Of a stretch of DNA of 64,000 bases, positions 1-8,001 are shown piece after piece. The notes under the pieces were generated by a model, which made no database searches, had not been told where the DNA came from, and was given only the letters and a program-made list of their open reading frames with translations. The DNA is from Alphaproteobacteria bacterium. GTDB taxonomy: Bacteria; Pseudomonadota; Alphaproteobacteria; JAAEOK01. Numbering within the stretch: position 1 is the first letter of the stretch; every line of letters starts with the position of its first letter. The position numbers and the translations under genes are program-made. The DNA lies in NCBI GenBank assembly GCA_024244705.1, contig JAAEOK010000037.1, positions 61,354 through 125,353 on the forward strand, written 5' to 3'.

Positions 1-528
1 TGCGCGCTCGATCCGTTCGAGAACCCGCGTATAAAGGCAGCGTCGATTCCTAACAATCGTGTCGGCGCCATCCGTTTCAACGTCCGCGGCCGCGAGCCCT
101 CCGGATCTGTCGAGCGCGGCTCCGAGCTCGACGATATGACGGATGAGCTGCGCGCGGCGCTATTGGCCCTGCGCGATCCTACGAGCACCGAGCCGATTAT
201 CGACGATGCCCTGACCATCAACGAGGTCGTCGGTGCAGACGCTCATCCCGATTTGCCGGACCTCCTGGTGGTCTTTCGCTCCGACTTGGGACCCATTGAA
301 AGCTGCGTTTCAGAACGTGTCGGGCGTGTCGACGCGCCGATCAACAAACCGCGAAACCCGCGAAGCGGAGACCATAGGCCGGTCTCGGGAGTATGGCTGA
401 CGGCACCAAGCAGACGCGACAAGCTCAATTTCGAGGGCGGCAAATCGGTCGATCTCGCACCGACGATACTTACCCTTATGGGTCTCGAGCCGCCGGCCTG
501 GATCGATGGTAAATCATGGGTGGCCTAG
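1..528 (+). CDS. Alkaline-phosphatase-superfamily hydrolase (type I phosphodiesterase/sulfatase-like), C-terminal part
   Basis: The reading frame is open from the first base, so the gene begins upstream of the window and about 175 C-terminal residues are visible. The pattern R-x-N-V-R-G-R-E-P near the start, PDLLVV in the middle, GDHRP, and the terminal DLAPTILTLMG...DGKS is typical of the end of nucleotide pyrophosphatase/sulfatase-type enzymes. GDHRP supplies metal-binding Asp and His. The catalytic Thr/Ser and the N-terminal metal site lie outside the window, so the substrate (phosphodiester or sulfate ester) cannot be told. Confidence 0.75.
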   Translation, partial: CALDPFENPRIKAASIPNNRVGAIRFNVRGREPSGSVERGSELDDMTDELRAALLALRDPTSTEPIIDDALTINEVVGADAHPDLPDLLVVFRSDLGPIESCVSERVGRVDAPINKPRNPRSGDHRPVSGVWLTAPSRRDKLNFEGGKSVDLAPTILTLMGLEPPAWIDGKSWVA

Positions 529-582
529 ACCGCACGCCGACCGGCTCGGGCTAATTGCGACCGAAAATCCTCTACAAAGCCG

Positions 583-1383
583 TTACTTGGGATCGAAATT
601 CGGCGCCCGCTTCTCACGCAGGGCCGTATAGCCCTCCCGCACCTCCGGCCCGGAAAAGCCGACGAACTCCAACGCCAGCGAGGCGTCGAAACTCGGCCCG
701 GCCATGCGCAACCAATTGTTCAGTGCGTATTTCGTCCAGCGGATGGCGACCGGCGCACCCTTGACGAGTTTCTCGCAGACCGCCATGGCGGTGTCGATGA
801 CTTTATCGTCGTCGGCGCACAGCGAAACCAGCCCGATTCGTTCGGCTTCCTCGCCGGTCACCGTTTCGCAGAGCAGCAGGTAGTATTTGGCCTTGGCCAT
901 GCCGCAGAGCAACGGCCAGATAATCGCCGCATGGTCGCCCGCCGCGACGCCGAGCCGCGTATGGCCATCGATAATCCGTGCCGTGCGCCCGGCGACGCTG
1001 ATATCGGCCATCATCGCCGCCGCCAGACCGGCGCCGACCGCCGGACCCTCGATCGCCGACACCACCGGTTTGCTGCAATTGATCACGTTGTAGACGATGT
1101 CGCGCGCCTCCTGCCAGGCACGAAGCCGCGTATCCCAATCGTTCGCCATATCCTCAACGAGGGCAAGATCGCCGCCCGCGGAATAGACGCCCCCGTCGCC
1201 ACGTAAGAGCACGCACGAAATTTCGGGATCCTTGTCGATGTCTCGCCACACCTCGGCGAGCTCGCGATGGCCGTCCGCATCGAGTGCGTTCAGCTTTCCC
1301 GGTGCCGACAGGATCACTTCGAGAATGCGCGGGGCTGGCTTGTTGAACTTCAGCGCCTTGTAGTTATCGTAACGGGCCGACAT
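583..1383 (-). CDS. Enoyl-CoA hydratase/isomerase (crotonase) family protein lacking the catalytic glutamates
   Basis: About 266 residues. The ATG at 1383 is preceded by a clear GGGAGG ribosome site; the frame is open much further upstream but without crotonase similarity. The oxyanion-hole segments are visible ([26 protein letters not shown]). Where hydratases carry catalytic Glu, this protein has Ala in the first helix and the segment [13 protein letters not shown] in place of F-x-x-PE-x-x-x-G. This is a recognisable crotonase subgroup, so hydratase activity is doubtful and an acyl-CoA isomerase, decarboxylase or hydrolase role is possible. It is transcribed divergently from a second crotonase 159 bp away. 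Confidence 0.85.
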   Translation of the reverse strand: MSARYDNYKALKFNKPAPRILEVILSAPGKLNALDADGHRELAEVWRDIDKDPEISCVLLRGDGGVYSAGGDLALVEDMANDWDTRLRAWQEARDIVYNVINCSKPVVSAIEGPAVGAGLAAAMMADISVAGRTARIIDGHTRLGVAAGDHAAIIWPLLCGMAKAKYYLLLCETVTGEEAERIGLVSLCADDDKVIDTAMAVCEKLVKGAPVAIRWTKYALNNWLRMAGPSFDASLALEFVGFSGPEVREGYTALREKRAPNFDPK

Positions 1384-1542
1384 AGCGTTTCCTCCCGGTT
1401 TGTGCTTTGGATCGCGGCGTGGCAAAACCTGACTGCGCGTGAATGATTTCAATATGCGAAACTCTCGTTTGCATTTCAAATTCAACCGCCGCACACCATT
1501 TCGCACCGCCGTGACGGCGTCAATCGAGGGACGAGCCAACGT

Positions 1543-2355
1543 ATGATGACGGATACAGATGCCGAGATGCCGGGCGAGGTGATTGTCGACGTCGCGGGCG
1601 ACGGTCGGCGAGCATTGATCGAGTTCCGAAATCAAGCTCGGAACAACGCCCTCAGTATCGCCATGTGGGGCCAATTGAAGGAGATCCTTGAGCGGCTGAC
1701 GCCGATGCCTGACCTGCGGGTCGTTGTCCTGCGTGGGGCCGGCCGGAGAGCGTTCTGCGCCGGCGCCGACATCCGCGATTTTGACGACAAGCGTTCCGGG
1801 GACGCTGCCCCTGCCTACGACACGCTGGTCGAGGATACCTGCCGTCTTCTCGATGAATTTCCCGTGCCGTCCGTGGCCATGATCCACGGATTTTGCATGG
1901 GTGCCGGGCTCTCGATCGCGAGTTGCTGCGATCTGCGTTTCTGTGACCCGTCGGCGATTTTTGCCCTCCCCGCGGCCCGCCTCGGTCTCGGCTACACGCG
2001 CCACGGCATCGAGCGGCTGATTAGGGTCGTCGGCCTGCCGCAGACCAAGCGCATTCTTTTTACCGCTGGACGGATCGACTCGGACCGTGCCCAGTCGATC
2101 GGCCTTACTCATGACATCGTCGACGCCGATATATTGGAAAGCACGGTCGCGGCGCTAGTCGACGACATTTGCCGCAACGCCCCACTGACAATGAGAGCGA
2201 TGAAGCTTTGCATGACAGAGATGGCGAAGGACCCGACGGCGCGTGATATCGATGCCTGTCTCGCCGCCATTCGGCGCTGCAACGAGAGCCACGACTATGC
2301 CGAGGGCCGTCGTGCTTTCGCCGAGAAGCGTCCACCGGTCTTCAAGGGTTATTAG
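1543..2355 (+). CDS. Enoyl-CoA hydratase/isomerase family protein, probably not a hydratase
   Basis: A 270-residue crotonase. [10 protein letters not shown] and [18 protein letters not shown] form the CoA and oxyanion-hole elements, and [12 protein letters not shown] follows. Both canonical Glu positions are replaced (Ser in GLSIA, Ala in PAARLG), as in other crotonases with AARLG signatures, so dehydratase/hydratase chemistry is unlikely. The C-terminal [16 protein letters not shown] is the usual family ending. The start ATGATG at 1543 gives a normal N-terminus. It is divergent from the crotonase at 583-1383, with which it may share the 1384-1542 promoter region. Its substrate is unknown. 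Confidence 0.85.
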   Translation: MMTDTDAEMPGEVIVDVAGDGRRALIEFRNQARNNALSIAMWGQLKEILERLTPMPDLRVVVLRGAGRRAFCAGADIRDFDDKRSGDAAPAYDTLVEDTCRLLDEFPVPSVAMIHGFCMGAGLSIASCCDLRFCDPSAIFALPAARLGLGYTRHGIERLIRVVGLPQTKRILFTAGRIDSDRAQSIGLTHDIVDADILESTVAALVDDICRNAPLTMRAMKLCMTEMAKDPTARDIDACLAAIRRCNESHDYAEGRRAFAEKRPPVFKGY

Positions 2356-2702
2356 CGCGGCACACGGACCGATATCCTCGCCGCGGCGGGTCGGCGCGAT
2401 CCCAATATTCGGATCACTCCCGCGGCCTCCGTACTTTGCGCCTGCGGCATCCACGCCGTTCATCGCGATGGCCTCGAGCCGATACAGCTTGACATTTCGG
2501 CAAAACACGCCCATTTGCTGTCCAGATTACTCGCGACCGCGCGAGGGGCTCTCGGCTAACCGATGGCTCTTGTTCTCGAAGTGATTTCCCTAATAACGTC
2601 CGTTTGCTCCAGGTGCGCGTGGAAGACGGTAAAGCGCGCTTAGCCGTTGACGCATCCATCGGGATGCGTACCGCTCTGGCGCAAAAAGGATACCTAAAGT
2701 CA

Positions 2703-4241
2703 GTGACAAATAATTCGTTTAAGGAGCTCGGTCTCGCCGAGCCGATCGTGCGTGCCCTCGAGGCTACGCAATATGTCGTCCCCACGCCCATCCAAGGGCG
2801 TGCAATTCCACCTCTGCTTGCCGGCAAGGATTTGCTGGGCATCGCACAGACCGGCACCGGCAAGACCGCGGCCTTTGCCCTCCCACTACTGCAGACTCTT
2901 GCCGCGAGCCGCGAACGGGCGCGTCCGGGAAAAGTACGTGCCTTGATCCTCGCGCCGACACGCGAACTCGCCATTCAGATCGCGGATAGCCTGGCAACCT
3001 ACGGCCGCTATCTCGATCTTAGCCGGGCCGTTATCGTCGGCGGCGTCGCACAAGGGCCGCAGCGAAAAGCAATGGCCCGCGGCGTCGATATGCTCGTCGC
3101 CACGCCGGGAAGGCTTCTCGACCTTATCAGTCAGGGCCATGTCGGGCTCGACATGGTCTCGCACTTCGTCCTCGACGAAGCCGACCGCATGCTCGACATG
3201 GGTTTCATTCGCGACGTCAAAAAGATCGTCGCGGCCCTGCCCCGCCAGAGACAGAGTCTATTGTTCTCGGCGACCATGCCGGCCGAGGTCGAGCGCCTCA
3301 CCCACCAGATGCTGTCAGACCCGGTCAAGGTCGAGGCGGCGTCACAAACCGTGACCGTCGACCAGGTCGATCAGCATGTTGTGCACGTCGGCGCCAAGAA
3401 CAAACGTGCCCTGCTAACCAGCATGCTCTCCGATCCGACGTTTTCACGGGTCCTCGTTTTCACGCGAACCAAGCACGGTGCTAATAAGGTCTCCGAAGAT
3501 CTGGACAAGGCCGGCATTGCCGCCGATGCCCTGCACGGCAACAAGTCCCAAAGCGCCCGGCAACGTGCGCTTGAGAAATTCCGCCGCGGACGGGCCAGGG
3601 TTCTCGTCGCGACCGATATCGCGGCCCGCGGTATCGATGTACATGGCGTGACCCACGTATTCAATCTCGACATCCCCAATGTGCCTGAGAGCTATGTGCA
3701 TCGCATCGGGCGCACGGCACGCGCCGGTGCAGGCGGAATTGCAATCTCATTCTGCGATGCGAGTGAAGCCGAAGACCTTCGCCGGATCGAAAAACTGATC
3801 CGCCGCCGCCTTTCGGTCATCGACGGCCGGCAATTCTTGGCGGGTCCGAGTCCGGACGTTCAAGAACAGTCCGACGCGCGGCCGCAACGGAGACGCGGCA
3901 GTTCCGCCGCCGACGCGCGGCGTACACCGACTGATAAGGGTCCACGCCATGCGCCGGGGCGTCGGCCGATTGGTGTTCCGTCGAACGGCCAGACCGGCAA
4001 GCACAATGGCCGATCGAAAAGAGCACCCGAGACGCCGACTGGGACGGTGAAATGGTTCAACCCTGCGAAGGGCTATGGATTCATCCGGCCTGACGACGGC
4101 GGTCGGGACATTTTTGTCCATGTCAGTGCCGTGGACCAGGCCGGGATCGGGCATCCCACCGAAGGCCAGAAGCTCAGTTACGACCTGCAACGCGAACCGA
4201 AGAAAGGGCGCGTTTCCGCTGCAAACCTCAAAGCGGCCTAG
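2703..4241 (+). CDS. DEAD-box RNA helicase (RhlE type) with C-terminal cold-shock domain
   Basis: ATP-dependent RNA helicase of about 512 residues. Visible in order: Q motif (FKELGL...PTPIQ, residues 6-31), Walker A AQTGTGKT (48-55), PTRELA (85-90), DEAD (158-161), SAT, and in the second RecA domain HRIGRTARAG. A basic low-complexity linker follows, and then from about residue 446 a cold-shock domain with RNP1 KGYGFI and RNP2 DIFVHVSA. The GTG at 2703 is chosen because RhlE proteins begin just before F-x-ELGL; upstream alternatives are ATG 2664 and TTG 2604. Helicase and CSD are normally separate proteins, so the fusion suggests an RNA chaperone/unwinding role, perhaps in cold or RNA decay. 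Confidence 0.9.
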   Translation: MTNNSFKELGLAEPIVRALEATQYVVPTPIQGRAIPPLLAGKDLLGIAQTGTGKTAAFALPLLQTLAASRERARPGKVRALILAPTRELAIQIADSLATYGRYLDLSRAVIVGGVAQGPQRKAMARGVDMLVATPGRLLDLISQGHVGLDMVSHFVLDEADRMLDMGFIRDVKKIVAALPRQRQSLLFSATMPAEVERLTHQMLSDPVKVEAASQTVTVDQVDQHVVHVGAKNKRALLTSMLSDPTFSRVLVFTRTKHGANKVSEDLDKAGIAADALHGNKSQSARQRALEKFRRGRARVLVATDIAARGIDVHGVTHVFNLDIPNVPESYVHRIGRTARAGAGGIAISFCDASEAEDLRRIEKLIRRRLSVIDGRQFLAGPSPDVQEQSDARPQRRRGSSAADARRTPTDKGPRHAPGRRPIGVPSNGQTGKHNGRSKRAPETPTGTVKWFNPAKGYGFIRPDDGGRDIFVHVSAVDQAGIGHPTEGQKLSYDLQREPKKGRVSAANLKAA

Positions 4242-4496
4242 GAAGTTCCAGCGGTTGGTCTCCCGCGATACGATCGCGAAATGTGGCCCGGCGCAATGTG
4301 TCAGTGGGATCTCGGCGGAGGGTCGCGGGCAACGTGCGCCGAGCGGCCCTCCGAGCCTCGGGGATAATGGCTGCGATATCCATAAATGGCGTCGCATGGC
4401 TCAACCGATCGCGGCCTGTCGGTCGCAACGAGTGCGACCACTCGATCATCGCCGGATATCGACCCGGTATCTGAATCCAGTTCAAAGTGAGCATCA

Positions 4497-4982
4497 ATGG
4501 TCGGCCCTCAACTCGAGAGTGCGACCCTGACCGGTCAGCCGCGCCTCCGTCACGGGGTGGCCAAATTTCAGGCACCAATACGACGCAAGAGCCGATCCCA
4601 GATTGCGACCTCGTTCGGCGGTTATTCGTCTCTTGCGCTGCGATGCACGTCGTCATCGACGTATCCTATTGGATAGCGCTCGCTCTCATGCCGCTGGCCG
4701 CGGGCTTTCTGGTGCGCATCTTCATTATCCAGCATGATTGCGGACATCTCTCATTCTTCCGTTCGCGCCGTGCAAACGACCTTGTCGGATTTGCGTGCAG
4801 CCTGGTGACGGCGGCGCCGTATTCATCTTGGCGCCGGCAGCGTGCGGGTCACCACGGAATTTGGAATGATCTCGACCGCCGACAGAGCGGTGCCGATATC
4901 TATTCTTCGTGTTTAACAGTCGCAGAATACCGAGCATTGAGCGGCGGAGAGCGCCAATTTCCACAAAGAACGAAATTTCTAA
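4497..4982 (+). pseudogene. Fatty acid desaturase remnant (frameshifted and truncated)
   Basis: Two frames together give the first half of a membrane fatty-acid desaturase. From ATG 4497 the frame encodes a desaturase-like N-terminus (HGVAKFQAP...IATSFGG). Near 4615-4622 the similarity switches frame and continues with SYWIALALMP, a membrane segment, the first histidine box HDCGH and the second box-like GHH. Similarity ends after LTVAEYRAL (about 4940), well before the third histidine box of normal ~340-residue enzymes. The gene is dead by frameshift and 3' loss. A sequence at 4985-5010 looks like an insertion-sequence end and may mark the break. Confidence 0.75.
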
Positions 4983-5021
4983 CGTACTGTCATACCCCCA
5001 AAAGTGGATAAGGCTCCTGCT

Positions 5022-5047
5022 CGCATCGTAGCTCCAGCTACGATGCG
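5022..5047. repeat. Perfect 12-bp inverted repeat
   Basis: Arms cgcatcgtagct (5022-5033) and agctacgatgcg (5036-5047) are separated by two bases. There is no T-run after it on either strand, so it is not a classic terminator. It lies just beyond the broken desaturase and may be part of an insertion-sequence remnant. Confidence 0.6.
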
Positions 5048-5318
5048 GGAAGTTCAGTGTCATAGCTGGTTATCCCAATCGCTGTGGCACAGTGGCCGTG
5101 CGACCGGTTGATCATTTCCCACCGATGAAGTGATCGACGTTTCGGCGCTTGGGCGGGAAGCGCCGAAGCTGGCGAGTGCCAATCCGGCCGCTCGACCTGT
5201 TTCTGTACCGCACAGCCACGAATGCTGGGCGCAAGGTGAGCCTGCGAGTCGGGCCCGCGGCAGTTGGTCACTGCAATCCACGCCCCTGCGGGTAACTGAT
5301 GGGCTGCACCTAGTTCCG

Positions 5319-5504
5319 TTAGGGGTACCTCCCGAAATTCGTGCGGCCGGTTTTCCTGACCGGCGGCCGCGCGGCCCTCGGCGGCTTCGGCGCAGGCGGC
5401 TTGGCGCCACATTTCGGACAGGTGGCGGTCTTTTTTCTGAGGTCATAGTACTTGGTCGCACAATCCGGGCAGATGTGCTTCAAACCACGGGCGGATATCT
5501 GCAT
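5319..5504 (-). CDS. FYDLN-type zinc-ribbon protein, short form
   Basis: A 61-residue protein with two CxxC knuckles (Cys12/Cys15 and Cys29/Cys32) around the signature KYYDL, matching the FYDLN_acid (TIGR02300) family of small alphaproteobacterial zinc-ribbon proteins of unknown function. Family members usually have a long acidic tail. Here the tail is short, basic and proline-rich, so this may be a divergent or truncated copy. A GAGGAG ribosome site precedes the ATG at 5504. The gene stands alone, next to other small genes. Confidence 0.6.
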   Translation of the reverse strand: MQISARGLKHICPDCATKYYDLRKKTATCPKCGAKPPAPKPPRAARPPVRKTGRTNFGRYP

Positions 5505-5670
5505 GTATCAGGACTCCTCGATTGATGTTTGCATTTCGATTGTCGGACGCGGCACACGGAACCATGGAAACGGCTTGTTCCCGGAATATGCCCCGCCTTG
5601 GGGCACTGTCCGGCAGGTCTGGAAATGCGATTGGACCCGGACCGGTATGATCTGGGCCCGTAGCGGGCCA

Positions 5671-5868
5671 CTATCCACGCCTGCTCACGGCCTGGGACCG
5701 CAACGGTGCGCCTGTCCGCCACGCGGCCGTGTTTTTGCACCGGGCGCATATCCGCTCACCGGCCCAGTCGCTGCGGAACGAGGTTCGGCATCGATGGCAG
5801 AGGCGAAGTTTCGGCTGGTCCATTTCGGGCCGATCGGTCGGCACATTTGATCGCGGGGTAGAGGTCAT
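5671..5868 (-). CDS. Small four-cysteine zinc-ribbon protein, function unknown
   Basis: About 65 residues from the ATG at 5868; an upstream ATG at 5910 adds 14 residues that look unlike the family. Core: LCHRC (Cys24/Cys27), then W-A-G-E-R-I and CARCK (Cys41/Cys44), followed by AAWR. Similar small H-R-C...GERIC-x-RCK proteins occur in alphaproteobacteria without known function. A structural Zn site is likely. There is no operon partner, and the ribosome site is weak (GAAGAAA). Confidence 0.5.
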   Translation of the reverse strand: MTSTPRSNVPTDRPEMDQPKLRLCHRCRTSFRSDWAGERICARCKNTAAWRTGAPLRSQAVSRRG

Positions 5869-5924
5869 GAATGTTTCTTCGCGTGTTCGTATTATCGTAT
5901 GGCTGCACACTATTCAAAATCACC

Positions 5925-6098
5925 TCAAGGCAGAATACAGCTACCCTCTTGCTTTCGATATGGCCGATCTCAGTCCCAGTCATCTCCAGAATAATCGAGG
6001 TGGGCATTCGCCGGTATCTTCATGGCAGTGCAAGCCCAGTCGACTGCGCGATAGCCGCGATCGCAATTCCATCCAAGTCCGTGGGATGAATCCACGAA
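5925..6098 (-). pseudogene. Detached 3' part of the Cys-repeat secreted protein gene (two in-frame stops)
   Basis: Directly after the TAA at 6099-6101 the same frame continues with another repeat (GWNCDRGYRAVD, then KIPANAHLDYSG), a second stop TGA at 5970-5972, then DRPYRKQEGSCILP and a final TGA at 5925-5927. The repeats predict Tyr where TAA stands and Cys where TGA stands. The simplest reading is two nonsense point mutations in a gene once running 6611 to 5925, about 228 residues. Confidence 0.7.
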
Positions 6099-6611
6099 TT
6101 ATGCGTTGGCTGGAACCTCAATGGCGACGCAATTCTCGTCGATTGGGCGATACCCGCGATCGCACTCCCAACCCGACCCGTATGAGGAGTCCACCAAGTA
6201 CCCGTTCGAAGGCACTTTGATGGCAACGCAGGTCTCCTCGTCGGCTTTCCGATACCCTCGGTCGCACTCCCATCTCTCGCCTGAAGGATTGAGATAGGCA
6301 TTCTGAGGCACCTTGATTTCGGTGCAGGTCTCTTTGACCGCTCGATAACCGCGGGCACACTCCCAACCGCGACCGTAGGATGTATTTGTTGGGTATGCAT
6401 ATGCCGGCACCTTGACGGCAACACAGGCACCGTCGTCCTCTCGATAGTCCCGGTCACACTCCCATACGGTCCCATAGCTCTTCGCGCTCGCATTCTCGGG
6501 CGTCCCGACGGAATCGCTCTGAGCGAACACGGCGCCGGGCGCCGCGGACAGAAGCACGAGAAAGACTAGGGGGTGAATGACTACCAAACGTGGTCGTCGC
6601 ATCGTACGCAT
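6099..6611 (-). CDS. Secreted Cys-repeat protein (W-E-C-D-R-G-Y-R repeats), prematurely terminated
   Basis: A 170-residue product with a Sec signal peptide (basic start, hydrophobic core, cleavage near AVFA-Q at about residue 30). It then has four imperfect repeats of about 33 residues, each W-E-C-x-R-x-Y-R...C-x-x-I/V-K-V-P-x-N-A-Y. The paired cysteines suggest disulfide-bonded modules outside the cytoplasm. Similar repeats are found in uncharacterised proteobacterial exported proteins. The frame is cut by TAA but the repeat pattern continues downstream, so the visible product lacks the last one and a half to two repeats. No function can be assigned. Confidence 0.65.
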   Translation of the reverse strand: MRTMRRPRLVVIHPLVFLVLLSAAPGAVFAQSDSVGTPENASAKSYGTVWECDRDYREDDGACVAVKVPAYAYPTNTSYGRGWECARGYRAVKETCTEIKVPQNAYLNPSGERWECDRGYRKADEETCVAIKVPSNGYLVDSSYGSGWECDRGYRPIDENCVAIEVPANA

Positions 6612-6928
6612 CGGTCAATCCTTCTAAACGGTTCCAAGCACGCCACCGAATTTGCCGCCGACAGTTCTGACCCAGGCAAACGAACCGGTCCCATAATCAA
6701 CATAAACGCGGGCCTCGCATCGATCGTGAATGCGCGCCCTTTGCATGGACACCGCATTGGCGTCTGGGTAGCCGGCTGTCCATTCCTGTGGCGACCGCTC
6801 TGGTCCCGATCGAACTACCCATTTCCATCTCGGCCTCAATCAGCGGTCACACTTCAAATCCTTGAAAAGCGGTGTTCGACGGTTCTGACCGAGGATGCTC
6901 GGTTGGCCGAAATACCATCACCCCGTTT
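6612..6928. other. Non-coding stretch, no supported gene
   Basis: About 317 bases between the repeat-protein start and the end of the small conserved gene at 6929. Open frames on both strands are short and show no recognisable motifs, and no RNA gene was seen. It presumably contains the promoter of the repeat-protein gene. Confidence 0.4.
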
Positions 6929-7288
6929 TCACTTCCCACTGTGGATTGACGGTCGACCTATTCCCGTCGCGACCCAGTTCTGCCTTTCAGCCTCACTGGA
7001 CTGCAAGCACTCGCCCACCGAAGTCTCTGCAAGCACCCGATCGCGTTCCAAAGCCGCCTCGAGTTCAATTGGATCTATTGTCATCGTATGAGTAATACCC
7101 GGACGATCAGACCTTGGGTGTAAATGATTCAGGGTCATTATCCGCCGGTCGGCGGGAAAAGAAATGCCTTCGAGAAGTTCCTCATCGGTTCCGACGCCAA
7201 AGGCGCCGGCCGCTAGTATCTCATCGAGACCGTCAAGGACGAAAGGCTTCCCGAACGCTGCCGTTTTCTTGCTTGTACGCACCGTCAT
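6929..7288 (-). CDS. Small conserved protein of unknown function
   Basis: About 119 residues starting at ATG 7288, which has AAGGTGG just upstream. The segment GKPFVLDGLDE...GAFGVGTDEELLEGISFPADRRIMTL...TIDPIELEAALERD resembles small uncharacterised proteins of alphaproteobacteria that share 'F.L.G.DE.LPAG.Y.VETDEELL.G.SF.AYRR'. The last ~25 residues look unlike that family and may be a read-on tail. No signal peptide or membrane segment is seen. It is followed by unrelated sequence. Confidence 0.55.
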   Translation of the reverse strand: MTVRTSKKTAAFGKPFVLDGLDEILAAGAFGVGTDEELLEGISFPADRRIMTLNHLHPRSDRPGITHTMTIDPIELEAALERDRVLAETSVGECLQSSEAERQNWVATGIGRPSIHSGK

Positions 7289-7364
7289 CAGGCCCACCTT
7301 GTCGGCAGTCCTATCGCCATATCGAGAGGTGTCGAGAAAAACGCTTGCGCCCGCGTTCCGAAAA

Positions 7365-7511
7365 CTACGACTTGGCCGCAGGCACAGCTTCGGTTGGTGA
7401 TTTGTCGGTCTTTTCAGCCGGCTGATCGGGCGTTGGCGTCACCTTGGCCTTGTCGTCGGGGTTGCCTTTGCTCGGAGCACCTTGTGCCGAGGAAAATTCC
7501 TTAAATGACAT
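7365..7511 (-). CDS. 48-residue small hydrophilic protein
   Basis: ATG 7511 with an AAGGG ribosome site about 8 bases upstream, stop TAG at 7365-7367. The product begins MSFKEFSSAQGAPSK and continues as a Lys/Asp/Pro/Ala-rich chain (DDKAKVTP...PAEKTDKSP) ending AAKS. Small proteins with the MSFKEFS-AQ-APSK start are seen in alphaproteobacteria. Composition predicts an unstructured chain. Function is unknown. It lies at the edge of the AT-rich spacer, which would hold its promoter. Confidence 0.55.
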   Translation of the reverse strand: MSFKEFSSAQGAPSKGNPDDKAKVTPTPDQPAEKTDKSPTEAVPAAKS

Positions 7512-7524
7512 GCGAAATACCCTT

Positions 7525-7710
7525 GATTTGGCCGGCATTTATTTGCCGCCAAAATATATATGGTGATCGGGAAAATATTTTTCAATAGCGTATTCAATGT
7601 GTTTTTGAATATTATTTATTCAAATTTAAACACCCGTAAGTATTTCATATTTTATTTTAATTCACTGAAGTAAATATCAACATTTTCCAAGTAAATAAAA
7701 GCCGTAAAAT
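7525..7710. other. AT-rich spacer in a GC-rich region
   Basis: From about 7525 to 7710 the sequence is dominated by A and T (runs such as aaaatatttttcaatag and ttcatattttattttaattc), whereas the flanks are strongly GC-rich. It holds no open frame. It separates the small gene at 7365-7511 from a dctQ that starts abruptly at 7735. It may be a promoter/UP region, a scar of inserted DNA or a deletion junction. Confidence 0.7.
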
Positions 7711-7734
7711 GCCGCCCCCGAACATCGCCGGCCG

Positions 7735-7995
7735 ATGATGCGCGCACTCGCCGCGATCGTCGCCGCCGGCACCTGCGCCGTCGGGTCGTTCTGGGCGTTC
7801 CTCGCCGCATGGGACAATTTCGTGCGCGGCGTGACCACGGTCGGGATCTACCCGGTGGAAAAATTCCCCTTCCTCGCAATCATCGCGATCGGCTTCCTGC
7901 TATCGGCCATCGCATTCGTCATCAACGCGCGCGAGGAGATGACCGGCGGGCGGCGGGCACCGTCCGACGACGCACCGGACGCAGCCGAAGGCTGA
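7735..7995 (+). CDS. TRAP transporter small permease (DctQ), C-terminal half only
   Basis: An 86-residue protein with two membrane helices (about 7-27 and 44-62) and a short charged tail. The sequence between them (WDNFVRG...TTVGIYPVEKFPFLAIIAIGF) matches the third and fourth helices of DctQ subunits, which are normally 160-190 residues with four helices. The first two helices are missing, and in-frame sequence stops at TAA 7705-7707 inside the AT-rich spacer. It ends 6 bases before dctM, the usual operon order. Probably a 5'-truncated, non-functional gene. Confidence 0.6.
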   Translation: MMRALAAIVAAGTCAVGSFWAFLAAWDNFVRGVTTVGIYPVEKFPFLAIIAIGFLLSAIAFVINAREEMTGGRRAPSDDAPDAAEG

Positions 7996-8001
7996 CCGCA
8001 G

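Noticed and set aside
1384..2112. Long minus-strand extension of the crotonase frame (to 2112) as a fused N-terminal domain
   Set aside because: It is antisense to the crotonase at 1543, has no family similarity, and a strong ribosome site precedes ATG 1383.
5022..5047. Rho-independent terminator at the palindrome
   Set aside because: No T-run follows the stem on either strand and the upstream gene is a pseudogene.
5970..5972. Selenocysteine codon in the Cys-repeat protein
   Set aside because: Reaching it requires passing an in-frame TAA; decay by nonsense mutations explains both stops.
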